Source: Dimorphilus gyrociliatus (taxonomy: Eukaryota; Annelida; Polychaeta; Dinophilidae). From it: DNA of 64,000 bases. Position 1 is the first letter of the stretch. Every line of letters starts with the position of its first letter. The notes beneath the pieces are model-generated. The model was not told where the DNA came from and made no database searches. It worked only from the letters and a program-made list of their open reading frames with translations. Positions 45,673 to 62,786 of this stretch are shown here, piece by piece. The stretch is taken from assembly GCA_904063045.1 (NCBI GenBank), contig CAJFCJ010000006.1:620001-684000 (forward strand). The letters are read 5' to 3'. Made by a program: the position numbers and the translations under genes.

Positions 45673-48043
45673 ATGGCAAATTTAGCTAATCAACGATCAT
45701 TTACAACGTTCAAAATGAATGCACTTTCAATATTTAAGATAGATCTTATCAAGTCTGCAAGATATTTACAGCGGCTCTTAAGTCGAATCGACCAAATACC
45801 TTCACTATATGAGGGCCCAACTGTTGCGGTAGCGATAGAGAGATATGAAACTTACTGGCTTCCTTTAGTTGCCGAAAAAGACAACATCGATCTAGTACCT
45901 CCTATAGATATTCAATGGGTATGGCTTGTACATATGCTGTCTCCCTATTCTTATGAAAATGACTGCCTAAAAATTGTTGGTAAAACAATTGATCATAGGC
46001 TAATGCCTTCAGAAAAGGAGGAGAAGGCAAGATCAAACACAGAAAAAATGTGGAAGATTAAATATCCGAGAGTTCCCTTTCAAATAAATTTTGATAATGT
46101 ATATTCGAACTCCAATTATAAACAAAAATCAACTTACGATCTTCGAATGGCTATTTCTAGACAAAAATTATTCTTTTATCAAGTTTCTTTACCACACTTT
46201 ATTGATAACATATTTCTCGAAAATGCTCTCGATAGATATATAAAATTTTTATATTTGAAACACCTAAAACCTTCGGAATTTTTTGTTCCTTGTTATGACA
46301 TGGATTTGATATGGCATGCCCACCAACTACATCCATTGTTATACAAAGAAGCTACCGAATCTTTATTAGGCAAACTGTTAAACCATGACGACTCAGTTAA
46401 CGATCGATCTAGGGATTCAAAACTAAACAAAGCAGATGTATTAACGAGACAGATCTGGAAAGAAGAATTTGACGAATCATTCTCTTCAGCTGGAGCAATG
46501 TTTCGTGGTATGCCGGTTAATGGTAAATTGAATGCAATAGATACAAAAGAAATATATACAATGTCATCTAAGCGTTGTAAAGTGACTATCTCACAATTAT
46601 ATGTTGATAGTGGTAATTTAAATGAGCATCGACTGATGGTCCGTCTTGCCCTTCGCAAAGCAGGTGCAGACAGCTTAGAAAAGCAAATCTTAAAGCTGAG
46701 AGGCCCACAGAAGCTGTGGAAGTCGAAAGGGGACGGCATAGTAAAATTTGAAATAACCACATCCGATAATGTGTCCCTTCTCTTCGAATTGTATGATTGT
46801 AAGGGACTTATGTGCCTCTATCGTGAGAAAAACTGTGCCTGCAAAAAATTTGATGTGTCAGATATGATTGAGGAGTATCCGACCTGCAGAACCCTCTCCT
46901 ATGAGGCTGTTGGCTTTGAAAGTCAATCGTCATCAACGGAGGCCACCCTCTCTTTTCAAATGTCTTTCTCAGAGCCAGAGAGGAGTATATGCGTTTTTAG
47001 TCTTGAAATTTCAAAATTTGAAACTTGTGTAATACCTGAAAATATTGAACAGTTATGGGGTCCGATTCCAATGGCCCTACTCCCTGAAGGTGTTCCAAAT
47101 ACCTGTTATGCTGCTTCTCATAAAATTTATAATCATCTCAATCATTTCGAATTTACAGCCAGGGTTATCCATTCAATACCTCTTAAAATGTCTGCCATTC
47201 AACTATTCAGAGGTGATAAAATGATAAGTGTAGGACATTTGATTAGCACTGATCAACTTCCTACTGCCAGTGATGTCAGCTGTGACTTCCAATATGCTAC
47301 TATAGACCCCTCTAAAGGTGAAAGAGCTTTCATCATAAAAGATGAATTTGGCGATTGGGGAATTTGTCTAGGATTTTGGGAAGGTCTCAAGAAAGGTATT
47401 CCAGGTAAGGCTGGGTCACGAGGCGTAAAAGCTGTTCGAGGAGTCCCCGGAGACCCTGGTTATTTAGTTATTCGTCTGCTTAAACTTAGGGAACGAACTT
47501 GGACATACACTAAAATTCGTCTTTGCGAAAAAGATAAACAGAAAAAAGAGGCATACATCGAGGGCTTAAATGTTGACTTTAGAACAGCAAAATTTTATGT
47601 TTCAAAGGAGGTCAACGATATAGGTCCAATTTTGACTACAGCTCTATGTCTTACCCTTCTCCAAGTTTTGTGTCAACCAAGAGTAGTTAGCCAAGATTTC
47701 TCTCTAAATATGTCTGAAGAAGAGAAGGAAAATGTGAAATTTGATCAAGAAAATACTTTTGGCTGTTCTACCCTAGCCCTGCTTGTTGCTGGAGGTTTTA
47801 ATATTGATACTCCATGCAACACTTTTATGAAAATTTCATCAGGTGGATCTTGTGCTGGCTGTTGTTGCGATGCAGATGGTAAGATTTATACTTATTTTCT
47901 TTCACAATGATATACTATGTATCATCATAGGTTACGCTGATGTGGCTGGTTGTGGAGGCTGTGGCGGTTGCGGTGGTTGTGGGGGTTGTGGTGGCTGTGG
48001 TGGTTGTGGAGGTTGCGGGGGTTGCGGGGGTTGCGGGGGTTAA
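45673..48043 (+). CDS. glycine-rich domain protein (GRDP/DUF1399 family) with Cys-Gly-Gly tail
   Basis: Exon 1 (45673 to about 47879) and exon 2 (about 47931-48043) give about 770 residues. Two DUF1399 segments show the family signature VPPIDIQWVWLVHMLSPY and VPCYDMDLIWHAHQLHP (about residues 75-95 and 205-225). A beta-rich middle is followed by a short collagen-like stretch (GKAGSRGVKAVRGVPGDPG, about 577-595) and a C-terminal segment with CAGCCCDADG. After the short intron come YADVAG and ten tandem Cys-Gly-Gly units. GRDP proteins are known in plants and in some animals; their biochemical function is poorly defined. The tail could bind metal or form disulfides. Clear TATA box upstream. Confidence 0.85.
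47952..48040 (+). repeat. 9-bp coding minisatellite (Cys-Gly-Gly units)
   Basis: About ten tandem copies of a unit of the form GGN TGY GGN, GC-rich in an AT-rich setting. It is all in frame and encodes repeated CGG up to the stop codon. Third-base variation (TGT/TGC, GGC/GGT/GGA/GGG) shows the array has been kept at the protein level rather than being a very recent DNA slippage. Confidence 0.85.
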
Positions 48044-48981
48044 CAAGAAAAACTAATCGTTAAGGACATTATACGTTATTGATATTTGTGATTAAGTTAT
48101 AATTTAAAGTAGCTGTATGTATGCACTGTAATTTCGCTACGTAGTATACACAGTGTCAAAAGTTCAACCCAATCAAAATTCAGCTATTCTCTTCTCAACA
48201 GAAAGAAATTTTGTATTGCGTATACGCCTACTTCGCGCAACAAATTATTACTTTAAATCTCTAGTAATAGTAGTTCTAACAGTGTTTTCGGACTCAATAC
48301 TTCATGTATTTAATATGAGATTTATTAATTTTTAAAAATAAGTTTTTCACTTTAGTATCCATATACTTTACCCATAAAACTTTAGCCGTGAAAAAAGAAT
48401 ATTCAAATTAAGCATAAATGCTTTTAAACATTCCTGTTGTATAAAATGTATACCAAATATACTACATTATCTGATAGAAATCATTACGTACCTCGACACT
48501 ACTCCTTTTTTTTACACAAATGCTAGAAGTATCGCTAATCGATTGAAGTATTTATTTGTAAATCATTATCATGTTTGTCAAAAATAGTAGATAATTCTAT
48601 CATGATACTGAACTTTGTTGTAAATATGTCTTTTAATTAAGTCTTAAGTTTAACTGTCTTCTTACTATCTATCAATATTAAAAATTTTGTGCCAATTTCA
48701 ATACTTCATTTTAATATGTTTCAAAATATTTGTTGCCGTCTCCTCTCGCAACCGGTTAAGTTGTTAAGACTCCATTTCAGTTTGCTGTGCCAACAAAAGC
48801 ACTTAAATGAATATTCAAATGTTCAAGCGATTACAGAGAACCAATGATCAACTAGGGTAGAGTTGCACTAAGCAACAGCGTCCTTAACAACAAGCCCGTT
48901 AAAAGGGGCAAACATTGAAACGAATTGTCACTATCGCTCCAGTTCGAATTTCAATCGTACCATTTCAACTAATCTTTAGCA
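48044..48981. other. intergenic, GRDP 3'UTR and caveolin promoter
   Basis: AT-rich 3'UTR-like sequence followed, from about 48730, by less AT-rich sequence toward the caveolin start. Nothing coding was recognised; a 60-codon open frame near 48153 is probably chance. Confidence 0.4.
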
Positions 48982-49665
48982 ATGGGTCTTGGTGATGCGT
49001 GGTCTGCCGATCCTGATTTGAACAGCAGGGATCCTAATGAATTAAATAACCACTTAGCTGTAAGTTATTCAGAAATTTTCATTGATAAACCTATAAAACT
49101 ATATAACCGATATAAAAGTATTTTGTCTCTAACGGCGTTTTATTTACTAAATTCGTTTTAAACGAACCAAAAACCTGTCGTTAATTATCATATAAAACTT
49201 AAATTCTTTGGTTTCGAGTAGGGACGAGATTAGGATAAAGGGATATGTTTTCAATAGCATATAGAATCAATATAAACTAGAGATTGTTTTCCCTGACGAC
49301 GAGCAGTGGCAATATCAATTTATGATCCTTTTTGTTTACAGGTGACATATGAAGACGTAATTGGTGAACCTGATCACTTACACAGTATCGATTGTGTTTG
49401 GCGATTCAGTTACAAATGCTTTAATTTATGGAAGACGTTGTGCTATCTGATTATGTCTACCATTTGTGGTATTCCCATGGCAATATATTGGGGTTGCCTC
49501 TTCAGCTGCATTGCTTTCTGTCACATTTGGGAAATAACCCCAATGTTTAAATTGTTTGAAATCAACGTAAGCTGCTACAAGAGATTCTATGGTCTCCTAA
49601 TACATTGCTGTTTGGATCCAATTTGCGAAGCTGTTGGTCTGTGCTTCAGTGCATTCAAGAAGTAA
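48982..49665 (+). CDS. caveolin
   Basis: Two exons (48982-49059 and 49342-49665) give 133 residues, the short end of the family. The signature YEDVIGEP (FEDVIAEP in vertebrates) opens exon 2. The scaffolding segment, with aromatic-rich VWRFSYKCFNLWKTLCY, follows. A long hydrophobic hairpin (LIMSTICGIPMAIYWGCLFSCIAF) and a Cys-rich C-terminus fit palmitoylation. Caveolins oligomerise in the inner leaflet to build caveolae and bind cholesterol. The short N-terminus (26 residues in exon 1) has no clear Tyr14 equivalent. The vertebrate paralogue (CAV1-3) cannot be assigned. Confidence 0.93.
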
Positions 49666-50401
49666 AACTACGGGTTTTGGCCAAGTCTGAGGATGACCTT
49701 CCACTATTTTCGTGTTTTCTGAATATTCACCTATCATAATAATACAATAGTTAATTATAGCAATAAAATTTATCTGTATAAGTTCTAACAGGTTTGCAAA
49801 ATAAAAATCCTATTTGACACATTTGTTTGTCTATAAATAACTACGTCAGCAAAATTTCAAGAATATTTTGAGGTCTAAGGACAATAATAGATCGGCTATT
49901 GGGATTAACTATCCCTTTTATTAGTTTAGAAATGTGTATGCGAAAAATTACTAAGCTGCAATTGAGTTTTAGAATGACATCGATCAATCACAGATCAATT
50001 CCTAGACCGCTTAAACAGTGTAGATTATTTCTATATATAATCTATCAGAAGGAATTGGTTTATACACACATAAACTTCAAAGCTTGATTTAATATATGAA
50101 AGCGTAAACTTTACTATAAATTAAGTCAACACGGTAATTCGTATTCAGCTGGTTAAGAATATTAGTAAAAACTTTTGCCATTAGTTCCAAAGAGACCTAT
50201 TAAAGTAATAGTTTATTGTCATATTATATATTAGTTTTCAGTTTTTCTTTATTAATTAAAACATTTCACACTTAAAATATACATTTTTATACATTTTCAC
50301 TATCCACATTTTCTATTTCATCTCTTAATCCATTGATAACTGATTCATTCAAACTGCCGATAGGGGACAGATAAAAAGTCACTGCGATGTTGATCATCAT
50401 G
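49666..50401. other. tail-to-tail intergenic region, caveolin and GABARAP 3'UTRs
   Basis: AT-rich DNA with a plus-strand poly(A) signal near 49763 (AATAAA) and no coding exon recognised. The right part belongs to the GABARAP 3'UTR. Confidence 0.4.
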
Positions 50402-52639
<2,238 letters not shown>

Positions 52640-54952
52640 ATGTCGTCTTGTCAGTTTTATCAATTTTCACTAGGTGCTGACTGTGAAAGATCGGCTCATG
52701 CAATGTCCGTCTCGTCTTCCTCAAGCATGGCCTCTACCCTAGTCGAAACTGTGTCTTTGGATTATGCAGACTTTCAAGAGAATTTCCTTATATGTCCTAC
52801 ATGCGTTTTTGATTATGATGGAGATGTTAGGGCCCCAAAATTACTTAGGTGCTCGCACACAGTATGTAAGGAATGCTTACAAAGAATAGCGGATGATGCC
52901 AGATCATCTGGTCTTGATTCCTTCAGGTATCTTTCGTTTACTATGTATACACTAAACTGACAGTTCTTGAAATTTAGGTGCCCGATTTGTCGTCAAAATA
53001 TTCAGATTCCTGCTGATGGAATTTCCAGCTTACAGCCTAGTTTCGTTATCAACCAGTTGGTAGACTTAATGTCCAGGCAACGAAGAGAAGTTGTTCCAAA
53101 ATGCTGCAAACATCCAAGAATCGTAAGAACAGAAATCCTAATAGTAAAAATGTATTAAATATGATTTAAACTATTAAGGAGCTACTTTTCTGTGAAACTT
53201 GTGACACAGTGTTTTGCTCGGATTGCGAAGTTTATTCAACACATAGTGGTCCCCACACTGTTATTCCTTTTAGGTTAGTGAACATATTTAAAATACATTT
53301 TTCTTAATAATTAGTTATTTCAGTACGGCAATCAAAAGAATGAGCGATATATTACTTTTCAAGGCAAATCAGTGCACACAGGTTTTAGATTATGCGAAAA
53401 GAACTGTGCAGAATGAAATAGACGCAATAAATTCTAATCAAGAAATTTGCGAGAATAAAGTTTGTATTTTTTCAGTTTAGCTTGTGGGTTTAGACAAAAG
53501 ATTTTTCCATAGATTGAGGAGTTACGAACTAACCTTGTAGAATATGTAGATGGAAGGATTCATGAAATGCTTAAGCTATTGACTAAAACAGCAAATGAAA
53601 AGAAAAACTCTTTGAATGAGCAAATGAATATTGTAGAAAAAGAAAGATCTAAAATAGAACGTGAATGTAGTGATGCTGTTAGTAGGCAACTTGATGTACG
53701 GAACATAACCCAAAAAATTAGTGATATTACTCAGAGATTGGAAGTAGCAAATAATATTGCCGAGCCGAGGGAAAACTCTTTCATGCAATTTTTATGGAGC
53801 AATAATGAACTTGGAAATGTAAAAAAATTATTAAACAATATTGGAAAATTACGCTTAAGTTCAACTTTACCGGCGTTAAGCCGTGTATCAGTTCAGCGTG
53901 AAGTGACAGTGCATCTTTCATATATTGCTAAATTAACTACCATAGATAAACAAGGTATAATTTGTAGCTGCGGAGGGGATCCAGTACAGACAACATTGAC
54001 TACTCCTAACGGTATCGTAGAGGAATTAGACGTAGTTGACAATAATGATGGCACATATGATATAAGATTTAGTGCTAGTCAAATAGGCAAGCACGTTTTT
54101 AGTGTAACAATATTTGGTAGACGCGTGAAAAATTCTCCGTTTGATATTTACGTTACAGAACACCAATCTGCTTCTAAAAGATTATCTTATATTGGAACTG
54201 ATGTTCAACTAAAACGACCTTTGGCTGCTATTATCGATAATAATAGCAATAAAATATACATCTCTGATACAGGAAATGGTCGAATAGTTATATTAGAAGC
54301 TGATCATCTCACCTTAAAATCCGTAATTCATTGTTCTGCTACCTCAGACCACTCAGCAACTGGTTTAAGTTTGACTGATCGCAATAGCATATTGGTAGCC
54401 AATTGGAGACAAGGAGCTATTTTTGAACTGGATGAAACAGGACAAGCTTTAAACACTATTCGACACAAGGAAATTAAGGAACCAACTTGTGTGGCTTTTG
54501 CTTCAAACGAATGCATTGCGGTTTTGGATAGCCTTCAAAAGAAAATTTTAATACTGAATATCAATGGAGACTTTGTCTGTTTTTTTTCTGGTTCTTATCC
54601 CAATGTCAAAGCACTATATGGCCATAACGGAAATATTATTGTAGCGGGTTCAGATTTACGGACTTATTCACCCTCTGGTGAATGTATACGAAACACTGCG
54701 TGTCAGAAAGATGCTAGAGGTTTGTTTAGTGGAGTATGTGTTGATAAGGACGGTTACATTTTAGCAACTCATTCACATAAGCAAAAGAGTGTTGTCAAAG
54801 TTTTTGAGCCTGAATCCTCATCACCCAAATTTGATATTGATTCATTTGATGATAAACTGTACAGGCCGTCGGGCGTTGTTGCACTTCCTGGCGCCAGGCT
54901 ACTCGTTGTAGATTTGGGCAATGATTGTCTTAAAGTATTCCGCTATAAGTGA
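52640..54952 (+). CDS. TRIM-family protein with RING, B-box, coiled coil, filamin and NHL repeats
   Basis: Exons 52640-52926, 52978-53122, 53179-53273, 53324-53459 and 53513-54952 join in frame, giving about 700 residues. A RING finger has C-P-T-C, C-S-H-T-V-C-x-x-C and C-P-I-C. A B-box2 (CCKHPRI ... CETCDTVFCSDC ... HSGPH) follows. A coiled coil fills about residues 180-270 and a filamin-type Ig (GGDPVQTTLTTPNG ... NSPFDIYV) comes next. A C-terminal NHL beta-propeller (RPLAAIIDNNSNKIYISDTGNGRIV ... RPSGVVALPGARLLVVDLGNDCLKVF) ends the protein. This is the domain order of TRIM2/TRIM3/TRIM71. It is a probable E3 ubiquitin ligase; which vertebrate member it matches is unclear. Confidence 0.92.
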
Positions 54953-56260
54953 AGAACGTAAGAATACTTTCAATATTTTTCAATCTGCACTGGAAAAAAT
55001 TTCATTCCGTTTATGAATGCTTCATTTTCAATCGTCATTTTTGGCGCTAATAAACATAAGCAGAAATTAAATCAAATTTGTGTTACTATTTGCCTTATGA
55101 TTATTCAGAATTTTAACAAATTTTTCCGACAAAAATATCGATTTTGTTAATACCTTTAAACGGGCATTAAGAGATCATTCACAAAATCTAATAATATCCT
55201 AAACTGCTTAGTGCATTTCCTGGTAATGGAATATCACTGTCAATTTATCAGACTTTGTACAAAGTATATTTTTACAACTACATAAAGGAAAGAGAGCATA
55301 AAGAGTTAAGAATAATTTTAGATTTAAAAAGTGGCTTTTACAATATTAAAAACCTGCGCAAAAGTGTCACTTTTAATTCAGATCAACACAAAAGCAAGAT
55401 TCTAAGATCTTTTCAAACATGTTTGCTATTTTCTTAATTTTATAAATTTACATATTGAATGATTGTGGATCTAAAAATTCCACTTCATATTTTTAAAGAT
55501 ACTTCTTCCTAATTATCCTTTATAGGTTAAATATAGACTTGTCTGTGCGTAAAAAGTTTCCAATATGTCTTGTCTTGGAGTATAACTTTGGATTTTATTT
55601 TCTTAAAATATTACCATTGAAAGTGATAGATTTCGGTTATTTTCTCTATTCGAAAGATTATGTTACTTGAATGTTCTGTTTCATTGACCCTCCTGTCATT
55701 TAAATTATAGCTTTTATTTTTCACTTTCATCAATTGAGGAAACCTTTGCATATCTTTAAATAGCATTTTTAAGTATTAAACTTGAAATATAATCTGCAAG
55801 ATTAAATTAATTAATGTAAATACCTTATTCGAATTCTGTAATTATCATATTACTTTTACTTAAACCATAACGATTTTTTTTATTTAAATAGCAAAGAGTC
55901 ATTTTAGTGTTATTTTAAAAACTCTTGTTTCTAAATTTGTCACACTATATTACATCTCTTCAAATTTGTTTTCCCCTAATCTACTATATTTAAATTTTTG
56001 TTTTAAGTTTATATAAATTCATTTCAGCTGAAGACTTGTCCACCTTTTACTAGCTGCTGTTTGGTTGACAGTTCTTTATTTAAAACATAAAAGTTTTTGT
56101 GTTGCCTCATTGTTAGATATATTTAACTTTTAAAGTGAACTTTCTTTCTGAAAAAAATACCTAACTATACCAGTATCATACATTAATTCTCCCGCCGCAA
56201 GGTGTCCTTGACATTCAACTAGCCACGCAGTCCGTGAAAGAATTATAAACGAGCGAGATA
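54953..56260. other. intergenic, TRIM 3'UTR and AHCYL upstream promoter
   Basis: A poly(A) signal (AATAAA near 55049) lies shortly after the TRIM stop. The rest is AT-rich. No coding exon was recognised; a 60-codon frame near 55255 looks random. Confidence 0.4.
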
Positions 56261-59332
<3,072 letters not shown>

Positions 59333-59590
59333 TAGACTAACAAGTGTATTTCCTTATATATAATTGTTAACGATCTGCATAGTAATAACTTATTAATATA
59401 TTGTTCAAAGTAGTATGCGTAATTTACGTTAAAATTTATTGTAAGCGCGTTGTTTTTAGCTAGTCTTTTACCTTCTTGTTCAACTAGTAACAGATTTTAA
59501 CGCAGTTGTTTCCGGGGTGTAATCATCAATAAATATACAATATAAATACAAAATATGTACAAGAGATCTTTGTCTTCACACTACTCGCTA

Positions 59591-60895
59591 TTACGTTGTA
59601 ACGGTCATTACTTCTACAGCTTGCGTTGCATCGGGAACCTTTTTCTCATTTTCTATTACAGGTTTTACGTCTTCAGACATTTGCAAAGCAGATATAGCTG
59701 ATCCATTAACCATTGTTCCATACATTGAAACAGGTATTGTTATCATGCTGACCTGACCAGAATTTATAGAGGACTCTACCATATCTGAGTCACTACCAAA
59801 TACTATTTGACCGTCCTGTAGGTGAGATAGGTGTTCTCCATTATCAACTGAACTGTCTGAAGCAGTCAATGTCTGAGCTGCTTGTGTTGCTTCGCCCAAG
59901 GCTGCTACGGCTGGGACTAATTGAGCTGTTGTGCCATCTGATAATTGAACAACATGGAGAATTCGCACACTGCCATCAGATCCTGTTATCGTCTGAACTA
60001 CAGGTGCATGGGTAATGGTTTCGGTTGTTTGACCAACCAATGTTGAAGTATGATGATCATCGAATTGTGGTAACAAATCGTCTCTCCCATGATGTTTATA
60101 GCAATTCTTAACAATTGTTCTAAGAGCTTGCGTCCAAGATATTTTTTTCTTCATTTCATCAGTACGCACATCGCTTCGAACATTTGCCCAAGGAACATCA
60201 TCTGGCCACCAAACAGGAATACACTCCTTCTTACCCCATCCAGGTTTACTCCTTCCTGTGCTATATTTGAGCATTTCGGGAATGAAGGCGCGTAGTTGAG
60301 CCTGGGTCATCTTGTCAACAGGAGTTGGTATGCCATCAATGACAAGAGGTGGTAGTTCATGCAATTGATGCGTGTCTTGAGCATGTGCTGGCATAGTCTG
60401 ATTTAAACTTTGTTCTAAATCGCTCATAATTTGCTGTCTATTCTGCTTTACTACTTGTTCTAAAGGTTGGGAACCAAAAACTTTGAAAGTAGACTGAGAG
60501 CCGTTTGATTTTCCAGGAGTGCAGCATAGGACGACAGCTTGTTGCCCAACACGAGTTGTATACTCTTCTATAGTTGCTTTAAGTTTCCGTAACAAGCGCG
60601 TTTGCTGTCTTTTGCGTATCGAAGGGTTAGTTTCAAAAAGATGGGCTCTTTTCCTCTTTTTTCCTGTGGCTATGGCTGCTGCTGCTGCAATTCCAACCGG
60701 TCCGGCAGCTGCCAGTTGTTGGGTAACATCATCAGTTACAGCAGAACTTAGAAGATCAGTTGGATCGTCGAATGACGTACTGTCAGGTGAACTTGGATCA
60801 GTCAGCTCGTCACTACCTATGACCATATTTGATCCATCGATATGGCAGCTCGTGTTCTTCGTCATAACGATTAATTTTTGGGTCTGGGAATTCAT
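59591..60895 (-). CDS. NRF1: nuclear respiratory factor 1 (NRF1/erect wing)
   Basis: A single exon of 434 residues. An Ala-rich N-terminus and a basic nuclear signal KKRKRAHLF come first. The NRF1-specific DNA-binding/dimerisation domain (about residues 85-285) shows NPSIRKRQQTRLLRKLKATIEEY, LPPLVIDGIPTPVDKMTQAQLRAFIP and PGWGKKECIPVWWPDDVPWANV. The C-terminal activation region is Thr/Gln-rich. NRF1 binds YGCGCAYGCGCR sites in promoters of mitochondrial and housekeeping genes; the fly version is ewg. The protein is slightly shorter than the human one (503 residues). Its own upstream region contains several TGCGCA half-sites. The gene lies tail to tail with AHCYL. Confidence 0.96.
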   Translation of the reverse strand: MNSQTQKLIVMTKNTSCHIDGSNMVIGSDELTDPSSPDSTSFDDPTDLLSSAVTDDVTQQLAAAGPVGIAAAAAIATGKKRKRAHLFETNPSIRKRQQTRLLRKLKATIEEYTTRVGQQAVVLCCTPGKSNGSQSTFKVFGSQPLEQVVKQNRQQIMSDLEQSLNQTMPAHAQDTHQLHELPPLVIDGIPTPVDKMTQAQLRAFIPEMLKYSTGRSKPGWGKKECIPVWWPDDVPWANVRSDVRTDEMKKKISWTQALRTIVKNCYKHHGRDDLLPQFDDHHTSTLVGQTTETITHAPVVQTITGSDGSVRILHVVQLSDGTTAQLVPAVAALGEATQAAQTLTASDSSVDNGEHLSHLQDGQIVFGSDSDMVESSINSGQVSMITIPVSMYGTMVNGSAISALQMSEDVKPVIENEKKVPDATQAVEVMTVTT

Positions 60896-61494
60896 ATCTG
60901 TAAGGACACATTGTGTTTACATCGGAAATTGCGCGAAACTTTCAAAAGGGCAAAATGCGCAGATTTTGTGTGCGACTGCGCCAGACGCCTGCGCAATCCT
61001 CTTTGTTAACTAAACGACAGCCTTAAAACTCATGGAAAAAGGGGTTATTCAGCTCTTAAATTTACCACACGAAATACTTCCTTACATACTTTAAATTACT
61101 TTAATTATCAAATGACTTAGATAACTCTGATAGGAAAAACGAACCTTTTATTCTTATACACTAAGTCGCCATTTTGGCGGCCATTGCGACTGCGCAGAAC
61201 ACTGGACTGACCCGAATTACGCCGGGCTTGTTTCAATCATTTTCACTCATATTTTCTGCGATTGCGCGACTGTATTATTGTTTGAAAAATGATTATGTCT
61301 TATAAAACTTACTTGATAATATTTTCCGTTTAAAATCTATCTCTAAAGCTGTTGTTTCTGAGATGCGCGAAAAGTTAAAAAAATGGCGTCTTTCGGAGCA
61401 TGTTGGTTAAACCGCCATCTGTCGAGCAGTTTAACATTCTCCGTTGACGGCGCGCGAAAATCACAAGGTTTAAACAACCTTTTCACTTCTTGAA
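60896..61494. promoter_or_regulatory. NRF1 divergent promoter rich in TGCGCA motifs
   Basis: GC-richer than the surroundings. Exact TGCGCA palindromes are at 60956-60961, 60990-60995 and 61191-61196, with further GCGC cores near 60931, 61262 and 61364. A YY1-like GCGGCCATT motif is near 61178. The region serves NRF1 (-) and, I infer, the Cys-rich gene starting at 61495 (+). Confidence 0.55.
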
Positions 61495-62786
61495 ATGTGG
61501 AATTTCTTCACGTTCCATGTCATTCTAGGTTAGTTAATATAGGTGATTTGCTACAAATGTTAAACTTTTTATTCGATATTTATGTCTTAAATAAAAATGA
61601 TCAACAATCTATTGATTTCATTGATCAATTTATTCTAAAGAAACTGTTAAACACCACCTATTAGCATGCCTTGAATTGATTACGCATTCTGATTAATCAG
61701 AAAAAAATACTGAGTAAAAAAACTTCATAAAACCTCTTAATAAAATTTAGCAAGTGAATTACAAGTATTGTTTTATTATGAAGTACTTCAATATACTAAT
61801 ATATTTCTATATTTTGAACTACCTGCAGGCATAAAAACAAATTTCTTCAGAGTGTAATAACAAAATGGTTTTTGTCTATCTTGAATCTTTAAGTGAAAAA
61901 ATCCCACTCACATGTTAATTTAATAAATCCCAGGCATTTAAGCACCTTTTAGGAATCTACTTTCTTAGACTAAGAATATCTTTCACTAAATCAGTAAACC
62001 ATTTCTTTACAGTTTATATATTAGGCTCGATTTCGGGATCGCCTCTCTCTTGCAAGAAAGTAAATAATTGCTTCCTAGCCAGAAACACTCACAATTGGTG
62101 TAAAAATTGGCTTCACTGCAATCAAGTTTTTATATTCAAGACATGCATAAATTTTAAAGACGGTTTAAAATGCTTAAAGAAAATGAAGTGCCACTTGAAA
62201 CAAGTGGATAGTAATACTTTTCTACCAGGCTATCCTCAGGGAATTAATATCTATTGCACATTCTTATTAAAAAACCCTTTTAAAGAGACCATTTATACAA
62301 CAGCGTTCAAAAACTCTATTAGCGAAATTAACAGATGTTTAAGTATTTTTAACCAATCAGTCGAATTTGTTGAACTAACTGATCAATATTGCAGGTTGGT
62401 AACTAAAGAACTAACAAAACATAGACTTATAGCTGTTTTTCAGAGAAGTTAAGATCCTGGAAACTTGTATTGAAAACAACGTCAATTATGAGATTAAGGA
62501 TCACAAATATGATTTCATTCGTTTTGTCCATCATAAAATTTATCCATACCTACCATTTGGGCCAGCCACCGAAATTTGTGTAGGTATCTTCATAATTATT
62601 GTTATTTTTTTCTACTGTGGTTCTATAACGTAGAAAAGTCTTGCAAGATATGGCCAGACTTACTCTTCAACATCTGAATTACAAGATATAAGTAACTCTT
62701 CTGGAAGATTAACATCAGGATTTCTTGCTACTATGAGTCCAACTTTCTATTTTCTTGTATTAAGAATTTGTTGGAAACTCATTTGA
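61495..62786 (+). CDS. small Cys-rich secreted protein, probably GPI-anchored; family unknown
   Basis: Four exons (61495-61528, 62013-62394, 62444-62579, 62634-62786) join in frame to 234 residues; none is long enough alone to be obvious. Exon 1 plus the start of exon 2 encode a signal peptide (MWNFFTFHVILVYILGSISG). The body has 11 or more cysteines, first clustered (LSCKKVNNCF, NWCKNWLHCNQ, KTCIN, LKCLKKMKCHL) and then scattered through the second half. The C-terminus is hydrophobic (ATMSPTFYFLVLRICWKLI), typical of a GPI attachment signal. Potential N-glycosylation sites are present. I do not recognise the family; a GFR-alpha-like or Ly6-unrelated receptor is only a guess. Introns two and three are about 50 bp, intron one 484 bp. 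Confidence 0.6.

Noticed and set aside
46293-46760. 155-codon minus-strand frame within the GRDP gene
   Set aside because: It is antisense to the clearly coding DUF1399 gene, so it is an opposite-strand shadow; no domain seen.
47952-48040. CRISPR-like repeat array
   Set aside because: Units are 9 bp with no spacers and encode Cys-Gly-Gly in frame; the organism is an animal.
55255-55437. 60-codon frame in the TRIM-AHCYL intergenic region
   Set aside because: Short, low complexity, no signal peptide or homology seen.
60519-61013. 164-codon plus-strand frame over the NRF1 gene
   Set aside because: Most of it is antisense to the NRF1 coding exon; composition explains it.
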